NCBI GenBank assembly: GCA_963697365.1
Contig: CAVONT010000009.1
Coordinates: 124,001-188,000, forward strand
Reading direction: 5' to 3'
DNA length: 64,000 nt
Source: CAIXZV01 sp963697365
Lineage (GTDB): Bacteria; Chloroflexota; Limnocylindria; Limnocylindrales; CSP1-4
Shown: positions 7,584 through 18,878 of the stretch, piece after piece
Position numbering within the stretch: the first letter of the stretch is position 1
How the letters are laid out: each line of letters opens with the position of its first letter
Position numbers and translations under genes: made by a program
Notes under the pieces: generated by a model
Seen by the model: only the letters and a program-made list of their open reading frames with translations
Told to the model about the DNA's origin: nothing
Database searches by the model: none

Positions 7584-9359
7584 CTACGGCGGCGGCTCCA
7601 TCGAGGCGTCGTCGGTGGGCGGGATCGAGGTCGCTCCGTCGTCGGGCGGATCCACGACGCTGAACGCGGCCCGATAGGCCTTCACGGCGCTCTTGGTGGT
7701 GGGGTAGAAGCTCGCTCGATCAGTGAACCAGCCATCGTCGTACTTCTGGATCTTGAGGCGGACCACATCCTTGAGCTCCGCGAACACCAGGTGCACGCCC
7801 TTGGCATGGAGCTCCTCGTCGAGCGCTTCGAGCATGTCGGACGCGGTGGTGTCGATGTCGGTGATCGGCTCGGCGGCGATCACGATCCAGCGCGGTTTCG
7901 GCTCCTGCCTGGCGAGGTGGCGGACCTCATTGCGGAAGGTGCTGGCGTTGGCGAAGAAGAGGGGTCCGTCGAAGCGGAACATCACCAGGCCGGGCAGCTG
8001 CTCGGCGTCCGGGTACATGCGGATGTCGTGGTAGCCGGGAACCCCGGGCACGTCACCCAGCACCGTGCGGTACGGGTTCCAGACCCGCCGGAAGACGGTC
8101 AGGATCGAGAGGATGACGGCGATCGCGATGCCCTGCAGGACGCCGAGCAGGGCCACACCCAGGAAGGCGGCCATCGCCAGCCAGAACTCCGCGCGGCGCT
8201 GCTTGTAGAGCTTGACGGTGCCCGGGATGTCGGCCAGGGACATGGAAGCGACGATGACCACGGCGGCCAGCGTGGGATTGGGCAGGTAGGCAAGCAGGCC
8301 GGGCAGGAAGACGAGCATGATCGCGATCAGGCCCGCGCCCACGAGTCCCGTCAGCTGGGACTTCGCGCCGGCCCGTTCCGCGACGGCGGTGCGCGACCCG
8401 CTGGTGCTGATGGCGAACCCGCCGAACAGGCCCGCCGCCACGTTCGCCGCGCCGATGCCGACCATCTCCTGGTCCGCATTGACTTCCTGGCCGGTCCGCG
8501 CGGCGAAGGCCGACGAGGTGGAGATGGTGTCGGCCAGCGACACGACCGCGATCCCGACGGCGCCTGCAAGCAGGAGGGCGAGGTCCTCGATCGGGACAAG
8601 CGGCAGCTTGAAGCTCGGGAGGCCCTCGGGAAGGACACCCACGAGGCTCACGCCCTTCGACGCGAGGTCCAGGCCCCAGGCGAGGAGCATGGCCACGACC
8701 ACGGCGACAAGCACGGCGGGCACCTTGGGCACGACCTTGCCGAGGATCACCATGAGGGCGACGCTGAACAGGCCGATCGCCGCCGCCGCCACCACCACCT
8801 CGCCCGCCTGGACGCCCTGGACGAAGGCCTGCGTCTCACCGATCAGGCCGTCGGCATCGGTCGAGAAGCCGAACAGCTTGGGCAGCTGGCCCACCAGGAT
8901 GGTGATGGCGAGGCCGTTCATGTAGCCCATCTGGATGGGTTTCGACAGCAGCTCGGCGATGAATCCGAGGCCGGTCTTCGCGCCGATGAGCATGAGCACG
9001 CCGACCATGACGGCGAGCATCGACGCGTAGAGGACCGCTGTGCTCGGGTCGCCGTTGGCGGCGGCGAGTGGAAGGACGGTGGCAGCGATCATCGAGCCGA
9101 GCGCGGAGTCGGGGCCCAGAACGAGGATCCTCGACGGCCCGAAGATCGCGTACGCGATCAGGCACATGATCGAGGTGTAGAGGCCGGTGATCGGGGGCAG
9201 GCCGGCGAGCTCCGCGTACGCCATGCCCTGGGGCACCAGGAGGCTGCCGAGGACGAGCCCCGCGACGAGATCCTTCGGCAGCCAGGCCCGCTCGTAGGTG
9301 CGGACTGCAGTGATGCCCGGGATCAGCGACCCCGTCCGTTTGCCCAGCGCCTGAGCCAC
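7584..9359 (-). CDS. SulP-family anion transporter with STAS domain
   Basis: SulP proteins move sulfate, bicarbonate or other anions across the inner membrane. The 591-residue product starts with a short tail, then the signature LVAGLVLGSLLVPQGMAYAE (about 31-50), ten to twelve membrane helices, and a C-terminal STAS domain (about 430-560) containing LFFANASTFRNEV and DIDTTASDMLEALDEEL. Length is normal for the family. It is transcribed alone. The substrate is not decidable from sequence; bicarbonate and sulfate are both possible. Confidence 0.9.
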   Translation of the reverse strand: MAQALGKRTGSLIPGITAVRTYERAWLPKDLVAGLVLGSLLVPQGMAYAELAGLPPITGLYTSIMCLIAYAIFGPSRILVLGPDSALGSMIAATVLPLAAANGDPSTAVLYASMLAVMVGVLMLIGAKTGLGFIAELLSKPIQMGYMNGLAITILVGQLPKLFGFSTDADGLIGETQAFVQGVQAGEVVVAAAAIGLFSVALMVILGKVVPKVPAVLVAVVVAMLLAWGLDLASKGVSLVGVLPEGLPSFKLPLVPIEDLALLLAGAVGIAVVSLADTISTSSAFAARTGQEVNADQEMVGIGAANVAAGLFGGFAISTSGSRTAVAERAGAKSQLTGLVGAGLIAIMLVFLPGLLAYLPNPTLAAVVIVASMSLADIPGTVKLYKQRRAEFWLAMAAFLGVALLGVLQGIAIAVILSILTVFRRVWNPYRTVLGDVPGVPGYHDIRMYPDAEQLPGLVMFRFDGPLFFANASTFRNEVRHLARQEPKPRWIVIAAEPITDIDTTASDMLEALDEELHAKGVHLVFAELKDVVRLKIQKYDDGWFTDRASFYPTTKSAVKAYRAAFSVVDPPDDGATSIPPTDDASMEPPP

Positions 9360-9399
9360 AGGCTCCTCCGATTGGATTCGTCAGCCAGAGCATGCCACT

Positions 9400-9927
9400 G
9401 TGCGGGCCCGCCGCGTCACCCGACTCGGACGACAGCGGTGGCCATCGCGCCACCGGCGCCCATCGCGTTGGGCGCTCCCGGACCAGCTACCACTGGGGCT
9501 GGCGTTATCCGAGGGATCGGGCCTGTACGGGGAGCGCGGCTCCATCGATGTCCTGGCCTGGCATCCCGCGACCCGCACGCTGCTCGTGATCGAGGTCAAG
9601 TCGGTCATCGTGTCGACGGAGGAGACTCTCCGGCGGGTGGACGTCAAGGTTCGGCTCGCGCCGAGGATCGGGGCTGCGCGGTTCGGCAGCAGGCCGGCGA
9701 CCGTCGCGAAGCTGCTCGTCGTTGGCGACTCGAGCACGAACCGGCGGCGGGCGGCTCGCCTGGAGGACGCTGGAGCATTCGTGTCGATGCCGAAGCACGA
9801 GGTTCGTGCGTGGCTGCAGCGGCCTGTGGGCACCCTCGCCTCGATCATGTTCCTTGCGCCCCGCGTCTCATCCCCGGGAGGTTCGCGCCGGATCCGCAGG
9901 TCGAAGGATCAAACGGCGGCCCACTAG
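9400..9927 (+). pseudogene. C-terminal remnant of an XRE-type regulator
   Basis: The core GERGSIDVLAWHPATRTLLV, then IEVKSVIVSTEETLRR, and the late KLLVVGDSSTNRRRAA match the C-terminal half of a common actinobacterial/Chloroflexi protein that normally begins with a helix-turn-helix domain. Here the N-terminus (arginine-rich, about 25 residues) has no such domain, and I see none in the other frames upstream, where SulP begins at 9359. I read it as a decayed or N-terminally truncated gene. It has no good ribosome binding site. Confidence 0.5.
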
Positions 9928-10027
9928 GCTGCAGGCAGACCGCGGATTCCTGCGCGTGGCCGGGCTCCGCCCAGAATCACGGAACCCGGCACGTGGCCGG
10001 GCTCCGAGAGGGACGGTGTTGGGAGCG

Positions 10028-10053
10028 GGTCGCGCCGGATGTCCGGCGCGACC
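10028..10053 (-). terminator. Terminator hairpin after the DUF4397 gene
   Basis: Two perfect 12-base arms, GGTCGCGCCGGA (10028-10039) and TCCGGCGCGACC (10042-10053), lie just 3' of the minus-strand stop at 10066. A 14-base direct repeat, GTGGCCGGGCTCCG, occurs twice just beyond (about 9957 and 9994). Confidence 0.7.
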
Positions 10054-10065
10054 GGGTGGGGGGAG

Positions 10066-10743
10066 CTAGAGGTTGGCCCCTGCCTGGTTGATGACGATGA
10101 AGCGGTAGTTGGCCATGTTCGTGCCGACGGCCAGGATCTGGTACGCGCGACCGGCCTTCAGCTCCGCGACGCGCGGCCCGATCACCGGGGCGTAGCCGCC
10201 GTCCGCGGACACCCACCAGGAGTAGACGCCGGCGTCGACGGCAACGGGACCGGCCGAGGCGTAGCGGGCGAGGTTCTCGACGGCCGGAGCGGTCCCGCCG
10301 TTGAGCCAGACATCGACCGTGGGGGCCTTGGCCGTGTGGCGGACGGTGATCGTCGCCTTGCTGTCGCTGGTGCCGGTGAGGTCATTGACGAAGATCGAGA
10401 GGGCGGGCTTGCCGGCGACGTAGTTCGCGACCGCGGTCGCATTGAGGCCATCGGTCAGCGTGACCGACTGCTTGATGAGCAGGGTGCCCTTGCACGGTGC
10501 GGCGTGGGCGGCCGCCTTCACCCTGATCGTGTACGTGCCGGCGGGAAGCTGGGCCCTGAACTGCTGGCCATACTTGAAGTCAGTCTTGACGGCCGACCCG
10601 GCAACGCACACGTCGACCTTCACACCGGGGATCCCGTGGGCCACGTTGACCGTGGCAGGTGACGCGGCCGAAGCTGTGCCGGCGAATGCGGTCAAGGCAA
10701 GCGCGGTGCCGGCGAGGGTCAGGCTCAGTCTGCGGAGCTTCAT
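10066..10743 (-). CDS. Secreted DUF4397-domain protein
   Basis: A 225-residue exported protein. The first 26 residues are a textbook signal peptide (KLRR, a hydrophobic stretch, then TASAA). The mature part has two Ig-like repeats of the DUF4397 type: VNVAHGIPGVKVDVCVAGS at about 32-50, and VRHTAKAPTVDVWLNGG at about 142-158. Two cysteines in repeat one could pair. DUF4397 proteins are wall- or surface-associated with unknown function. A strong terminator follows. Confidence 0.88.
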   Translation of the reverse strand: MKLRRLSLTLAGTALALTAFAGTASAASPATVNVAHGIPGVKVDVCVAGSAVKTDFKYGQQFRAQLPAGTYTIRVKAAAHAAPCKGTLLIKQSVTLTDGLNATAVANYVAGKPALSIFVNDLTGTSDSKATITVRHTAKAPTVDVWLNGGTAPAVENLARYASAGPVAVDAGVYSWWVSADGGYAPVIGPRVAELKAGRAYQILAVGTNMANYRFIVINQAGANL

Positions 10744-10881
10744 CAGGCAATCCTCATCCAGTGCTGCCGGGCATCGTGCCCGTCTGAGCCCTTCTTCGAG
10801 GCAGGCCTCCGGATGGATTGGATGACTCGCGGCGGCCGTTCGACCCGTGAGATGCGCTCCCCCGGGGCGGCCGTCGGACCG

Positions 10882-12558
<1,677 letters not shown>

Positions 12559-12660
12559 GGTGCGCCAAGGGTACGTCGGCATCCGCCCGCGCCGCCCGCC
12601 CGCGCCGCCTGCCCCCGCCGCCCGCCCCCCGCTGTTTCTCATTCGCCCGTCACATGGGAG

Positions 12661-12900
12661 CTATGTCGGGCACGACCGCCATGCGCCCGCCGTGTGGGCG
12701 CTAAGGGTCCTCGGCCTGCCACAACACCCCGTAGCGCCCGCCTGGCGGGAGCAAGCGCAGGTTCGTGGCCGATTTCATCGGATAGTGCCCGCCTGGCGGG
12801 AGCAAGAGCGCATCGTTGCGCTCGCCACGAACAGCCGGATCCTCGCGGCACGACTCGGGCAGACAATCCTCGCCGTTGCTCCCACCTGGTGGGCATATGA
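12661..12900. repeat. Cluster of related hairpin repeats (CCCGCCTGGCGGG)
   Basis: A 23-base unit beginning TAGCGCCCGCCTGGCGGG occurs at 12732-12754 and again at 12783-12805 (one base different), and in inverted orientation at 12876-12897 as a variant with CCCACCTGGTGGG. A looser relative (GCGCCCGCCGTGTGGGCGC) lies at 12682. Each unit is itself a hairpin, and the second and third bracket about 115 bases as terminal inverted repeats. No ORF of conviction crosses the 12559-13017 gap, so this is a non-coding repeat island upstream of ettA. Confidence 0.7.
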
Positions 12901-13017
12901 CAACGGCGGGGCGGTTGACAACGGCGGGGCCGTCGGGCGCAGCGGACGGCAGGGCACCCGGGTGGCGAGCCACCCGGGTGCGGGGAGCGACAAGGGCCGC
13001 GCGGCGCGACCGGAAGG

Positions 13018-14013
13018 TCAGCTCGCGCTGGGTGCCGGCTGGTACGGGCCACCGTCCATGGCCGGCCCCGTCGGCGGGACGGGCCCCAGGGACTCCACGG
13101 CCTGCACCGGACGCTCCGGCTTCACGGCGTCCCATCCGGCCAGGAGCATCGCGCCGAGGCCGAAGGCCGTCGCCACCGCGGACACCAGCGGCAGGATGGA
13201 GGCGATGGCCAGGACGACGACACCGAGCACCGCAGCCTTGTAGGGGTGTCCGCTCTCGCGGGTGCGCCCACTGCGGGCGAGGATCCAGTTGCCGATCCAG
13301 ATGGCCGCCACGATCCAGCCGACGAGGGCGAGGATCGGGTACACGACGAGGAGCAGCGCGAGGCCGACCGGTGCGCCGATCACCGTCGCGACCAGAAGAC
13401 CGCCCAGCAGCGGCAGCGCGATCGACCCGATGATGCCGGCGACGAGCACGTGGCCCGGCTGGCGGGAGATCCGGCCCTCGAGGTCACGGACCTGGCGGGC
13501 CCCGAACGCGGCCACGAACAGGGCGGCGACGATGCCGGCCAGGGCGAGCCCCACGGTGAACAGCAGGGCGAGCGGGATCAGCAGGAGGGCAAGCGCCGCG
13601 AGGCCGGACTCGATCGATGCCGTGCGGCCGTTGACGGTGGACGAGGCGTCATGGGTGACGGCGCCACGAAGGGTCGCGATGCTGCCTGCCGCCGCTCCGT
13701 CCACGAGGTCCACGGTGCCGTTGATGACGAGCACCTGGTCCACGGTCGTGCCACGCACGGTCGCGGTTCCGTCGATCACGACGAGGGACTCGACGGGCCC
13801 CGCGATGGTGGCACTGCCGTCGATGACGAGCGCACCGCGCACGGAGCTGCCGGCGGGGATGTCGAGCGTTCCGTCGACGCTGACTGCGACGACCCCGGTC
13901 GTCGTGGCGGCCGGAGCGGCTGTGCCGCCCGACGGGTCGGCCGCGAGCGCGGCGGGCACCAGGGCGAGGAGGAGGATCGCGACCGATGTCGCGGCGAGGA
14001 CGAGGCGGCGCAC
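13018..14013 (-). CDS. Exported bactofilin-like beta-repeat protein with membrane domain
   Basis: The GTG at 14013 follows GAAAGGGGTG at seven bases and starts directly on a signal peptide (RRLVLAATSVAILLLALVPA); an in-frame ATG at 14064 would add a polar lead and has no such site. After the signal comes a repeated short beta motif (SVDGTLDIPAGS, VIDGSATIAGPVES, VIDGTATVRG, VINGTVDLVDGAAAGS), like a bactofilin/polymer-forming fold (about 40-130). Four or five membrane helices follow (about 150-300) and a proline-rich tail. Putatively a surface scaffold anchored in the membrane; no named family assigned. Confidence 0.8.
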   Translation of the reverse strand: MRRLVLAATSVAILLLALVPAALAADPSGGTAAPAATTTGVVAVSVDGTLDIPAGSSVRGALVIDGSATIAGPVESLVVIDGTATVRGTTVDQVLVINGTVDLVDGAAAGSIATLRGAVTHDASSTVNGRTASIESGLAALALLLIPLALLFTVGLALAGIVAALFVAAFGARQVRDLEGRISRQPGHVLVAGIIGSIALPLLGGLLVATVIGAPVGLALLLVVYPILALVGWIVAAIWIGNWILARSGRTRESGHPYKAAVLGVVVLAIASILPLVSAVATAFGLGAMLLAGWDAVKPERPVQAVESLGPVPPTGPAMDGGPYQPAPSAS

Positions 14014-14306
14014 GGGAACACCCCTTTCACGGGTCTGGGACTTGGGCTGGGCTTGCGTTTGCATGGCCCAAGCCTGCTCCTCGGTCGCGTCGTCGCCCAG
14101 CCGGGTGGCTGGCATCTTCGGGGTGGGGCTAGCACCAGCGCCGTACGGGGGCCTGCCCAAGCCCATAGACTGCGCGAAATCGGGGGCAGCGACGACGGAG
14201 GGAAGACAGCGACCGATCCCTTGCCAGATGGCCACAGCCCAAGCCACGTGGAACTCGCTCCGTCCGGCAGGGAGGCCGGACCGAGCCGACCGGAGGGATT
14301 TGATCC

Positions 14307-14711
14307 ATGCAGCGCCCGACTGGCGTCACCATCCTCGCAATCCTCGCCCTCATCGGCGGGGTCTTCGGCATCATCGCGGGCCTCGCCCTGATCGCCGGGG
14401 GTGCCTTCCTCGGCGCGGTCACCGAGACCGCCGGCATTGCCGGGCTCGGCTTCATCTTCGGCATCCTCACCCTGCTCGGCGCCGTGCTCGAGCTGGCATT
14501 CTTCTTCGGGGCCTGGGCGGCCAAGGCCTGGGGCTGGATCCTGGGCGTGATCGCCGCCATCTGGTCGATCGCCGTGGGCGTTATCACGGCCGTGCTGAGT
14601 GGGGACATCGTCGGCGGCCTGATGGGCAACATCATCAGCTTCGTCATCGCCGGCGTGATCCTGTACTACCTCAACACCCCCGCGGTGAAGCAGTACTTCG
14701 GCCGGGCGTAA
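14307..14711 (+). CDS. Small polytopic membrane protein
   Basis: A 134-residue protein of four hydrophobic helices with a PTGVTILAILALIGGVFGI opening and a YYLNTPAVKQYFGRA tail. It follows a clear GGAGGG ribosome binding site. The layout (helix pairs, short loops, Y-L-N-x-P-x-V-K-x-Y-F at the end) is seen in small DUF2127-like or uncharacterised Chloroflexi and actinobacterial proteins. Function unknown; a terminator hairpin lies 46 bases downstream. Confidence 0.8.
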   Translation: MQRPTGVTILAILALIGGVFGIIAGLALIAGGAFLGAVTETAGIAGLGFIFGILTLLGAVLELAFFFGAWAAKAWGWILGVIAAIWSIAVGVITAVLSGDIVGGLMGNIISFVIAGVILYYLNTPAVKQYFGRA

Positions 14712-14757
14712 CCTCCAGCGCGGGCGTGTCCGCGCCCGCACCGGCAGCCTGATCGAG

Positions 14758-14782
14758 CGCGGCCCGGAGCCCCCGGGCCGCG
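14758..14782 (+). terminator. Terminator hairpin
   Basis: CGCGGCCCGG (14758-14767) pairs perfectly with CCGGGCCGCG (14773-14782) around a five-base loop, followed by TTCTCGTCTCC. It lies between the small membrane protein and the holin/phosphodiesterase gene. Confidence 0.6.
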
Positions 14783-14888
14783 TTCTCGTCTCCGTGGGGT
14801 GATGCGGCTGGCACGCGGAGGGGGGACCCTGCTGCGATACTGCACGTCGGTGATCGGGGTGTCATACCCGGCTGGGTGAGGAGTGAGG

Positions 14889-17039
14889 ATGTCGCGGCTG
14901 CTGAACCTGTACCGGACGCAGTTCCGGATCATGCGCGAGTGGCGCGGCGGCACGTGGTCGCTGGTCAAGCGCCTGATCATCGTCACGCTCGTCGCGGCGA
15001 TCTCGTTTTTCCTGACGTCCTGGATCATGCCCGGGATCACCCCGGCGACGCTCTGGATCTCCGTCCAGGTCATCTTCGTGATGGCGCTGCTCAACGCGCT
15101 CATCCGGCCCGCGGTCTTGGGGTTCATCGCGCCACGTTCGCTTGTCTGGACCGGCGTGTCGGTCCTCCTGCTCCAGGTCCTGACCTTCTCGGTCGCCATC
15201 CGGATCGTGCCGGGCATCGACACGCAGGGCATCCTCACCCCGCTGATCGGCTCGTTCGTCTACGCGATCCTCAACACGATCCTGACCTCGATCTTCGCGA
15301 TCGACTCCGGCGACTCCTTCTACGGGCTCCTGATCCAGCAGTTGATGATCAAGCGGTCCGCGCCCAAGTCGGACAAGCCGGGTCTCGTGATCATCCAGAT
15401 CGACGGCCTCGCGTACCCCATCCTGGCGAGCCGCGTGCGCGCGGGCTCCGTGAACACGCTTGCCCGCTGGGTCCGCAGCGGCACCCACAAGCTCGAGCAG
15501 TGGGAGGCCATCCTCCCGTCGATGACCTCAGCAAGCCAGGCCGGCATTCTCCACGGCAACAACGACGGCATCCCTGCCTTCCGCTGGTACGAGCGGGACC
15601 GCCAGAAGTTGATGGTGTCGAGCAACCCCGACGATGCCGCGCTGATCGTCAAGCGCGTGTCCAACGGCGAGGGCCTGCTCTCGAACAACGGCGCCAGCAT
15701 CTGCAACCTGATGACCGGTGACGCCACGCGGGCCTACCTCACCACCGCGGCGATCAAGGACCAGTCGCAGGGCATCGGCGACAGCAAGGCCTTCATCGGC
15801 TTCTTCTTCAGCCCCACCGGCTACCTGCGCTCGTTCACCCTGTTCCTGGGCGAGTTCATCAAGGAGCTCATCCAGGCGCGGCGGACGCGCCGCTCGGGCA
15901 TCCAGCCCCAGCAGCACCGCGGCATGAAGTACGCCGGCATGCGCGCCGCCTCGAACGTCCTCCTGCGGGACGTGAACACGTCGCTGATCATCGAGGAGAT
16001 GTACCGCGGCGCCAACGTCATCTACGCGGACTTCACCGACTACGACGAGCTGGCCCACCACTGCGGCCCCGAGCGCGTGGAGTCCTTCGAGGCGCTCGAC
16101 GGCATCGACCGCGCGATCGGTGTCCTCGAGCACGCGGTCCAGGATGCGCCACGTCCCTACAAGTTCGTGATCCTCTCCGACCACGGCCAGAGCCTGGGCG
16201 CGACGTTCAAGCAGCGCTACGGCCAGAGCCTGGGCGAGGTTGTCCGCGACCTCATGTCCGGCCGGGCGTCCATCTTCCAGACGAAGACGCAGGCCGAGGG
16301 CTCAGTCTTCGTCAACTCCTTCCTGTCCGAGGTCACCCAGAGCAAGGGCGTCGGTCCGTCGGTCGCGCGCGCGGCCCTCGGCAGCCGTACCCACGACGGC
16401 GTGGTCGACCTGGACAAGGAGGACGTGCCCCCGCCGGCGGACGAGTCGTCGATCGCGGTCGTCGGCTCGGGCAACCTCGGCCTCGTCTGGTTCACCGGCA
16501 ACGACCACCGGCTCACGCTCGAGGAGCTCGAGGCGAAGCACCCCGGCATGGTCTCCACGCTGGCCCAGCATCCGGGCGTGGCCATGCTGATGGTCCGCAC
16601 CGCAACGCGCGGCGCGGTGGTCTTCGGCCACAACGGCCTGCGCTACCTCGACGAGGACGTCGTGGAGGGCGAGGATCCCACCGAGCTGTTCGGCCCGCAC
16701 ACCGTCATGAGCCTCAAGCGCGAGGACGCGATGGAGCACGCGCCGGACATGCTGTTCATCAGCCAGTACGAGCCCGGCCTGGGCGACGTCGCCGCGTTCG
16801 AGGAGCTCATCGGCTCGCATGGCGGCCTTGGCGGCTTCCAGACCCAGCCCTTCATCCTCCATCCGGCCGAGTGGGAGCTCGACGAGGAGGTGCCCCTGGG
16901 TGCGCCCGCGGTGTACCGCAACCTGCGTCGCTGGCTGTCGGGCATGGGGATCGAGCTGGGCAAGCAGCCCGCTGCCGCAGCGGCCGCGCAGCCCGTCGCA
17001 CCGTCGGCCGCGCAGCCGGCTGCGGCAGAGCAGGGCTAG
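14889..17039 (+). CDS. Holin-4-superfamily membrane domain fused to an alkaline-phosphatase-type hydrolase
   Basis: The 716-residue product joins two modules. Residues about 1-155 form four membrane helices of the 'phage holin family 4' type (ISFFLTSWIMPGITP, then VMALLNALIRPAVLGFI). Residues about 165-640 are an alkaline-phosphatase/nucleotide-pyrophosphatase-like hydrolase: VIIQIDGLAYPIL carries the first metal aspartate, ILPSMTSASQAGILHG the nucleophile region (Thr/Ser), FTDYDELAHHCGPE and VILSDHGQSLGATF further metal ligands. The catalytic domain should face outward. The tail is alanine/proline-rich. ATG 14889 with AGGAG five bases upstream is preferred to the GTG two codons earlier. Natural substrate unknown; phosphodiester or lipid-headgroup cleavage is the family expectation. 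Confidence 0.85.
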   Translation: MSRLLNLYRTQFRIMREWRGGTWSLVKRLIIVTLVAAISFFLTSWIMPGITPATLWISVQVIFVMALLNALIRPAVLGFIAPRSLVWTGVSVLLLQVLTFSVAIRIVPGIDTQGILTPLIGSFVYAILNTILTSIFAIDSGDSFYGLLIQQLMIKRSAPKSDKPGLVIIQIDGLAYPILASRVRAGSVNTLARWVRSGTHKLEQWEAILPSMTSASQAGILHGNNDGIPAFRWYERDRQKLMVSSNPDDAALIVKRVSNGEGLLSNNGASICNLMTGDATRAYLTTAAIKDQSQGIGDSKAFIGFFFSPTGYLRSFTLFLGEFIKELIQARRTRRSGIQPQQHRGMKYAGMRAASNVLLRDVNTSLIIEEMYRGANVIYADFTDYDELAHHCGPERVESFEALDGIDRAIGVLEHAVQDAPRPYKFVILSDHGQSLGATFKQRYGQSLGEVVRDLMSGRASIFQTKTQAEGSVFVNSFLSEVTQSKGVGPSVARAALGSRTHDGVVDLDKEDVPPPADESSIAVVGSGNLGLVWFTGNDHRLTLEELEAKHPGMVSTLAQHPGVAMLMVRTATRGAVVFGHNGLRYLDEDVVEGEDPTELFGPHTVMSLKREDAMEHAPDMLFISQYEPGLGDVAAFEELIGSHGGLGGFQTQPFILHPAEWELDEEVPLGAPAVYRNLRRWLSGMGIELGKQPAAAAAAQPVAPSAAQPAAAEQG

Positions 17040-17059
17040 CCCCGGCCCCGACGGGCGGC

Positions 17060-18858
17060 ATGCGCAAGCCCGCAGGCCGCCCCCGGCCCACCACCGCCGC
17101 CCGCGGCCGGCCGGCCGTTCCGGCCGTCGGACCACCGGCTGACCCGCAAGCGTCCCGCAAGGGCGGCGGGCGTCCGCTCGATGCCGTCGTCCTGCCGGAG
17201 CGCCGCATTCCCCGCGGTCGTCGCGCACCTCGGGCCCGCCAACAGCGGCAAGACCCACGCCGGGCTCGAGGCCCTGGTCGCCGCCGGCTCGGGCGCGTAT
17301 GCCGCGCCGCTGCGGATGCTCGCCAACGAGGCCTATGTCCGACTCGCCGAACGCCTCGGGCCGGAGCGCGTCGGCCTCGTGACCGGGCGAGGAGCGGATC
17401 AACGAGCGTGCGCCCGTCGTCGCGTGCACCGTGGAGATGCTCTCGCCGGCGCGGCGGGGCGTCGTCGTCCTGGACGAGGTCCACTGGGCCGCCGATCCCG
17501 GAGCGCGGTTCGGCCTGGACGCGCGTCCTGTGGCAGCTCGGGCGCGGACGAGCTGTACCTGGCCGGCGCCCCGGACGCGGAGCCCATGCTGCGCGGCCGC
17601 CTACGGCGAGCGGCTCGAGGTCGTCTGGACGGAGCGGCTCACCGGGCCGCTCGACGCTGGTCGGCGGCGTGGACATCGAGCGGCTGGAGCCCGCCACGGT
17701 GGTGGTGGCGTTCTCGCGCGCCGCGGTGATCGCGCTCGCGTCGCGGATCCACGCCGTGCGCGGCGGCAGCGTCGGCGTGCTCTACGGCGCGATGCCGGTT
17801 GCGGCACGCCGCGACCAGGTGGAGCGAGTTCTCGAGCGGCGCGGACGGAGGTGCTGGTCTCGACGGACGTGCTGGGCCACGGCGTGAACCTGCCCTGTCG
17901 GACGGTGCTGTTCGCCGAGACGACCAAGTTCGACGGTGTCGAGCGGCGCGATCTGCTCGGCTGGGAGGTGGCCCAGATCGCGGGGCGCGCCGGACGGTTC
18001 GGGCTGCACGAGGACGGGCTCGGTCGGCTGGCTGACGGGGCTCGTCGTGGCTGCGGCCGGACGGGCGGGTGGTCGCGCGGGGCCTGGAGCCGATGGCGGG
18101 CGTCGGTCCGGGCGGGGAGATCCCCGGCGTACCGGCGCCTGTCCCGTGCCCAGCTGGGCCCGGCCCGCGCGGACCTCGCGGACCGTGCCGCCGCACCGCT
18201 GGCCGGACGCGCTGGAGGCCTGGTCGCGGGCCGCGCATGCTGCGGTGCGCGACGCGGGCTGGCTGCGCACGGCACCGGTCGCGCCGATCCGGGACCGGCT
18301 CCTCGCTGGTCGGGCCTGCAGCGCCTGCGCCGCCTCCCGCCCGACGACGCCTGGTCGATCGCGCTCGCGCCGGTCGATGCCGGCGACCAGGGTCGAGCTG
18401 CTCGTCGCGCCTCGCAGAGGCGCTGCTCACCGGCCACTCGCTCGCGGACCTCGTGGACCGTGCGGGGAGGTGGCGGGCTCCGCGATCGGGGACGCCGAGG
18501 CGCTGTCGGCGCGCGGGCCGCGGTCCTGCGCTGGTTCACCCGGCGGCATCCGGGGGTCGGCGGCATCTCCGCCGGCCAGGCGGACGCGCTCGAGGCTGCC
18601 GCGTCGGCCCGGGTGATCGAGCTGGTGCCGGTGACGATCGAGGGGGCGGGTGCCGGACGCTGCGAGGTCTGCGGGCGCGAGGCAGCCCCGTGGTTCTCGC
18701 GCTGCGACGCCTGCCAGGCAGGGGGCGGCGCCAGGTCCGCCGCCGCACCGACGACCTCATCCTCGACCCGAGCACCATCGACCCGAGCATCCTCGACCCG
18801 AGCACCGAAGCCGCCGCCCAACCGCGCGGAGCGGCGCCGGCGCGCCCGTCGCAGCTGA
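17060..18858 (+). pseudogene. SUV3-like DExH helicase with C-terminal zinc ribbon, multiply frameshifted
   Basis: Pieces in three frames join into one helicase. They are VVAHLGPANSGKTHAGLEAL (Walker A, from about 17213), APVVACTVEMLSPARRG with VVVLDEVHWAADP (DEVH box, about 17405-17500), VEVLVSTDVLGHGVNLPC-type motif V, and LGWEVAQIAGRAGRFGLHEDG (motif VI, about 17960-18020). The tail has RCEVCGREAAPWFSRCDAC, a four-cysteine ribbon, then short ACCCGAGCA-type repeats. I place shifts near 17212, 17392, 17515, 17590, 17655 and 17845, with more after 18020. SUV3 relatives are RNA helicases in RNA turnover. Intact motifs on both sides of each shift argue for sequence error over old decay. Confidence 0.75.
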
Positions 18859-18878
18859 CGGCTCGCTGCTGCCCGCCG

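Noticed and set aside
7503..10091. Plus-strand open frame of 862 codons opposite the SulP gene
   Set aside because: Histidine-, glutamine- and arginine-rich composition of an antisense shadow; SulP on the minus strand is unambiguous.
17060..18858. Programmed frameshifting in the helicase
   Set aside because: At least six shifts without slippery sequences or a pseudoknot pattern; similar breaks occur in unrelated genes of the window.
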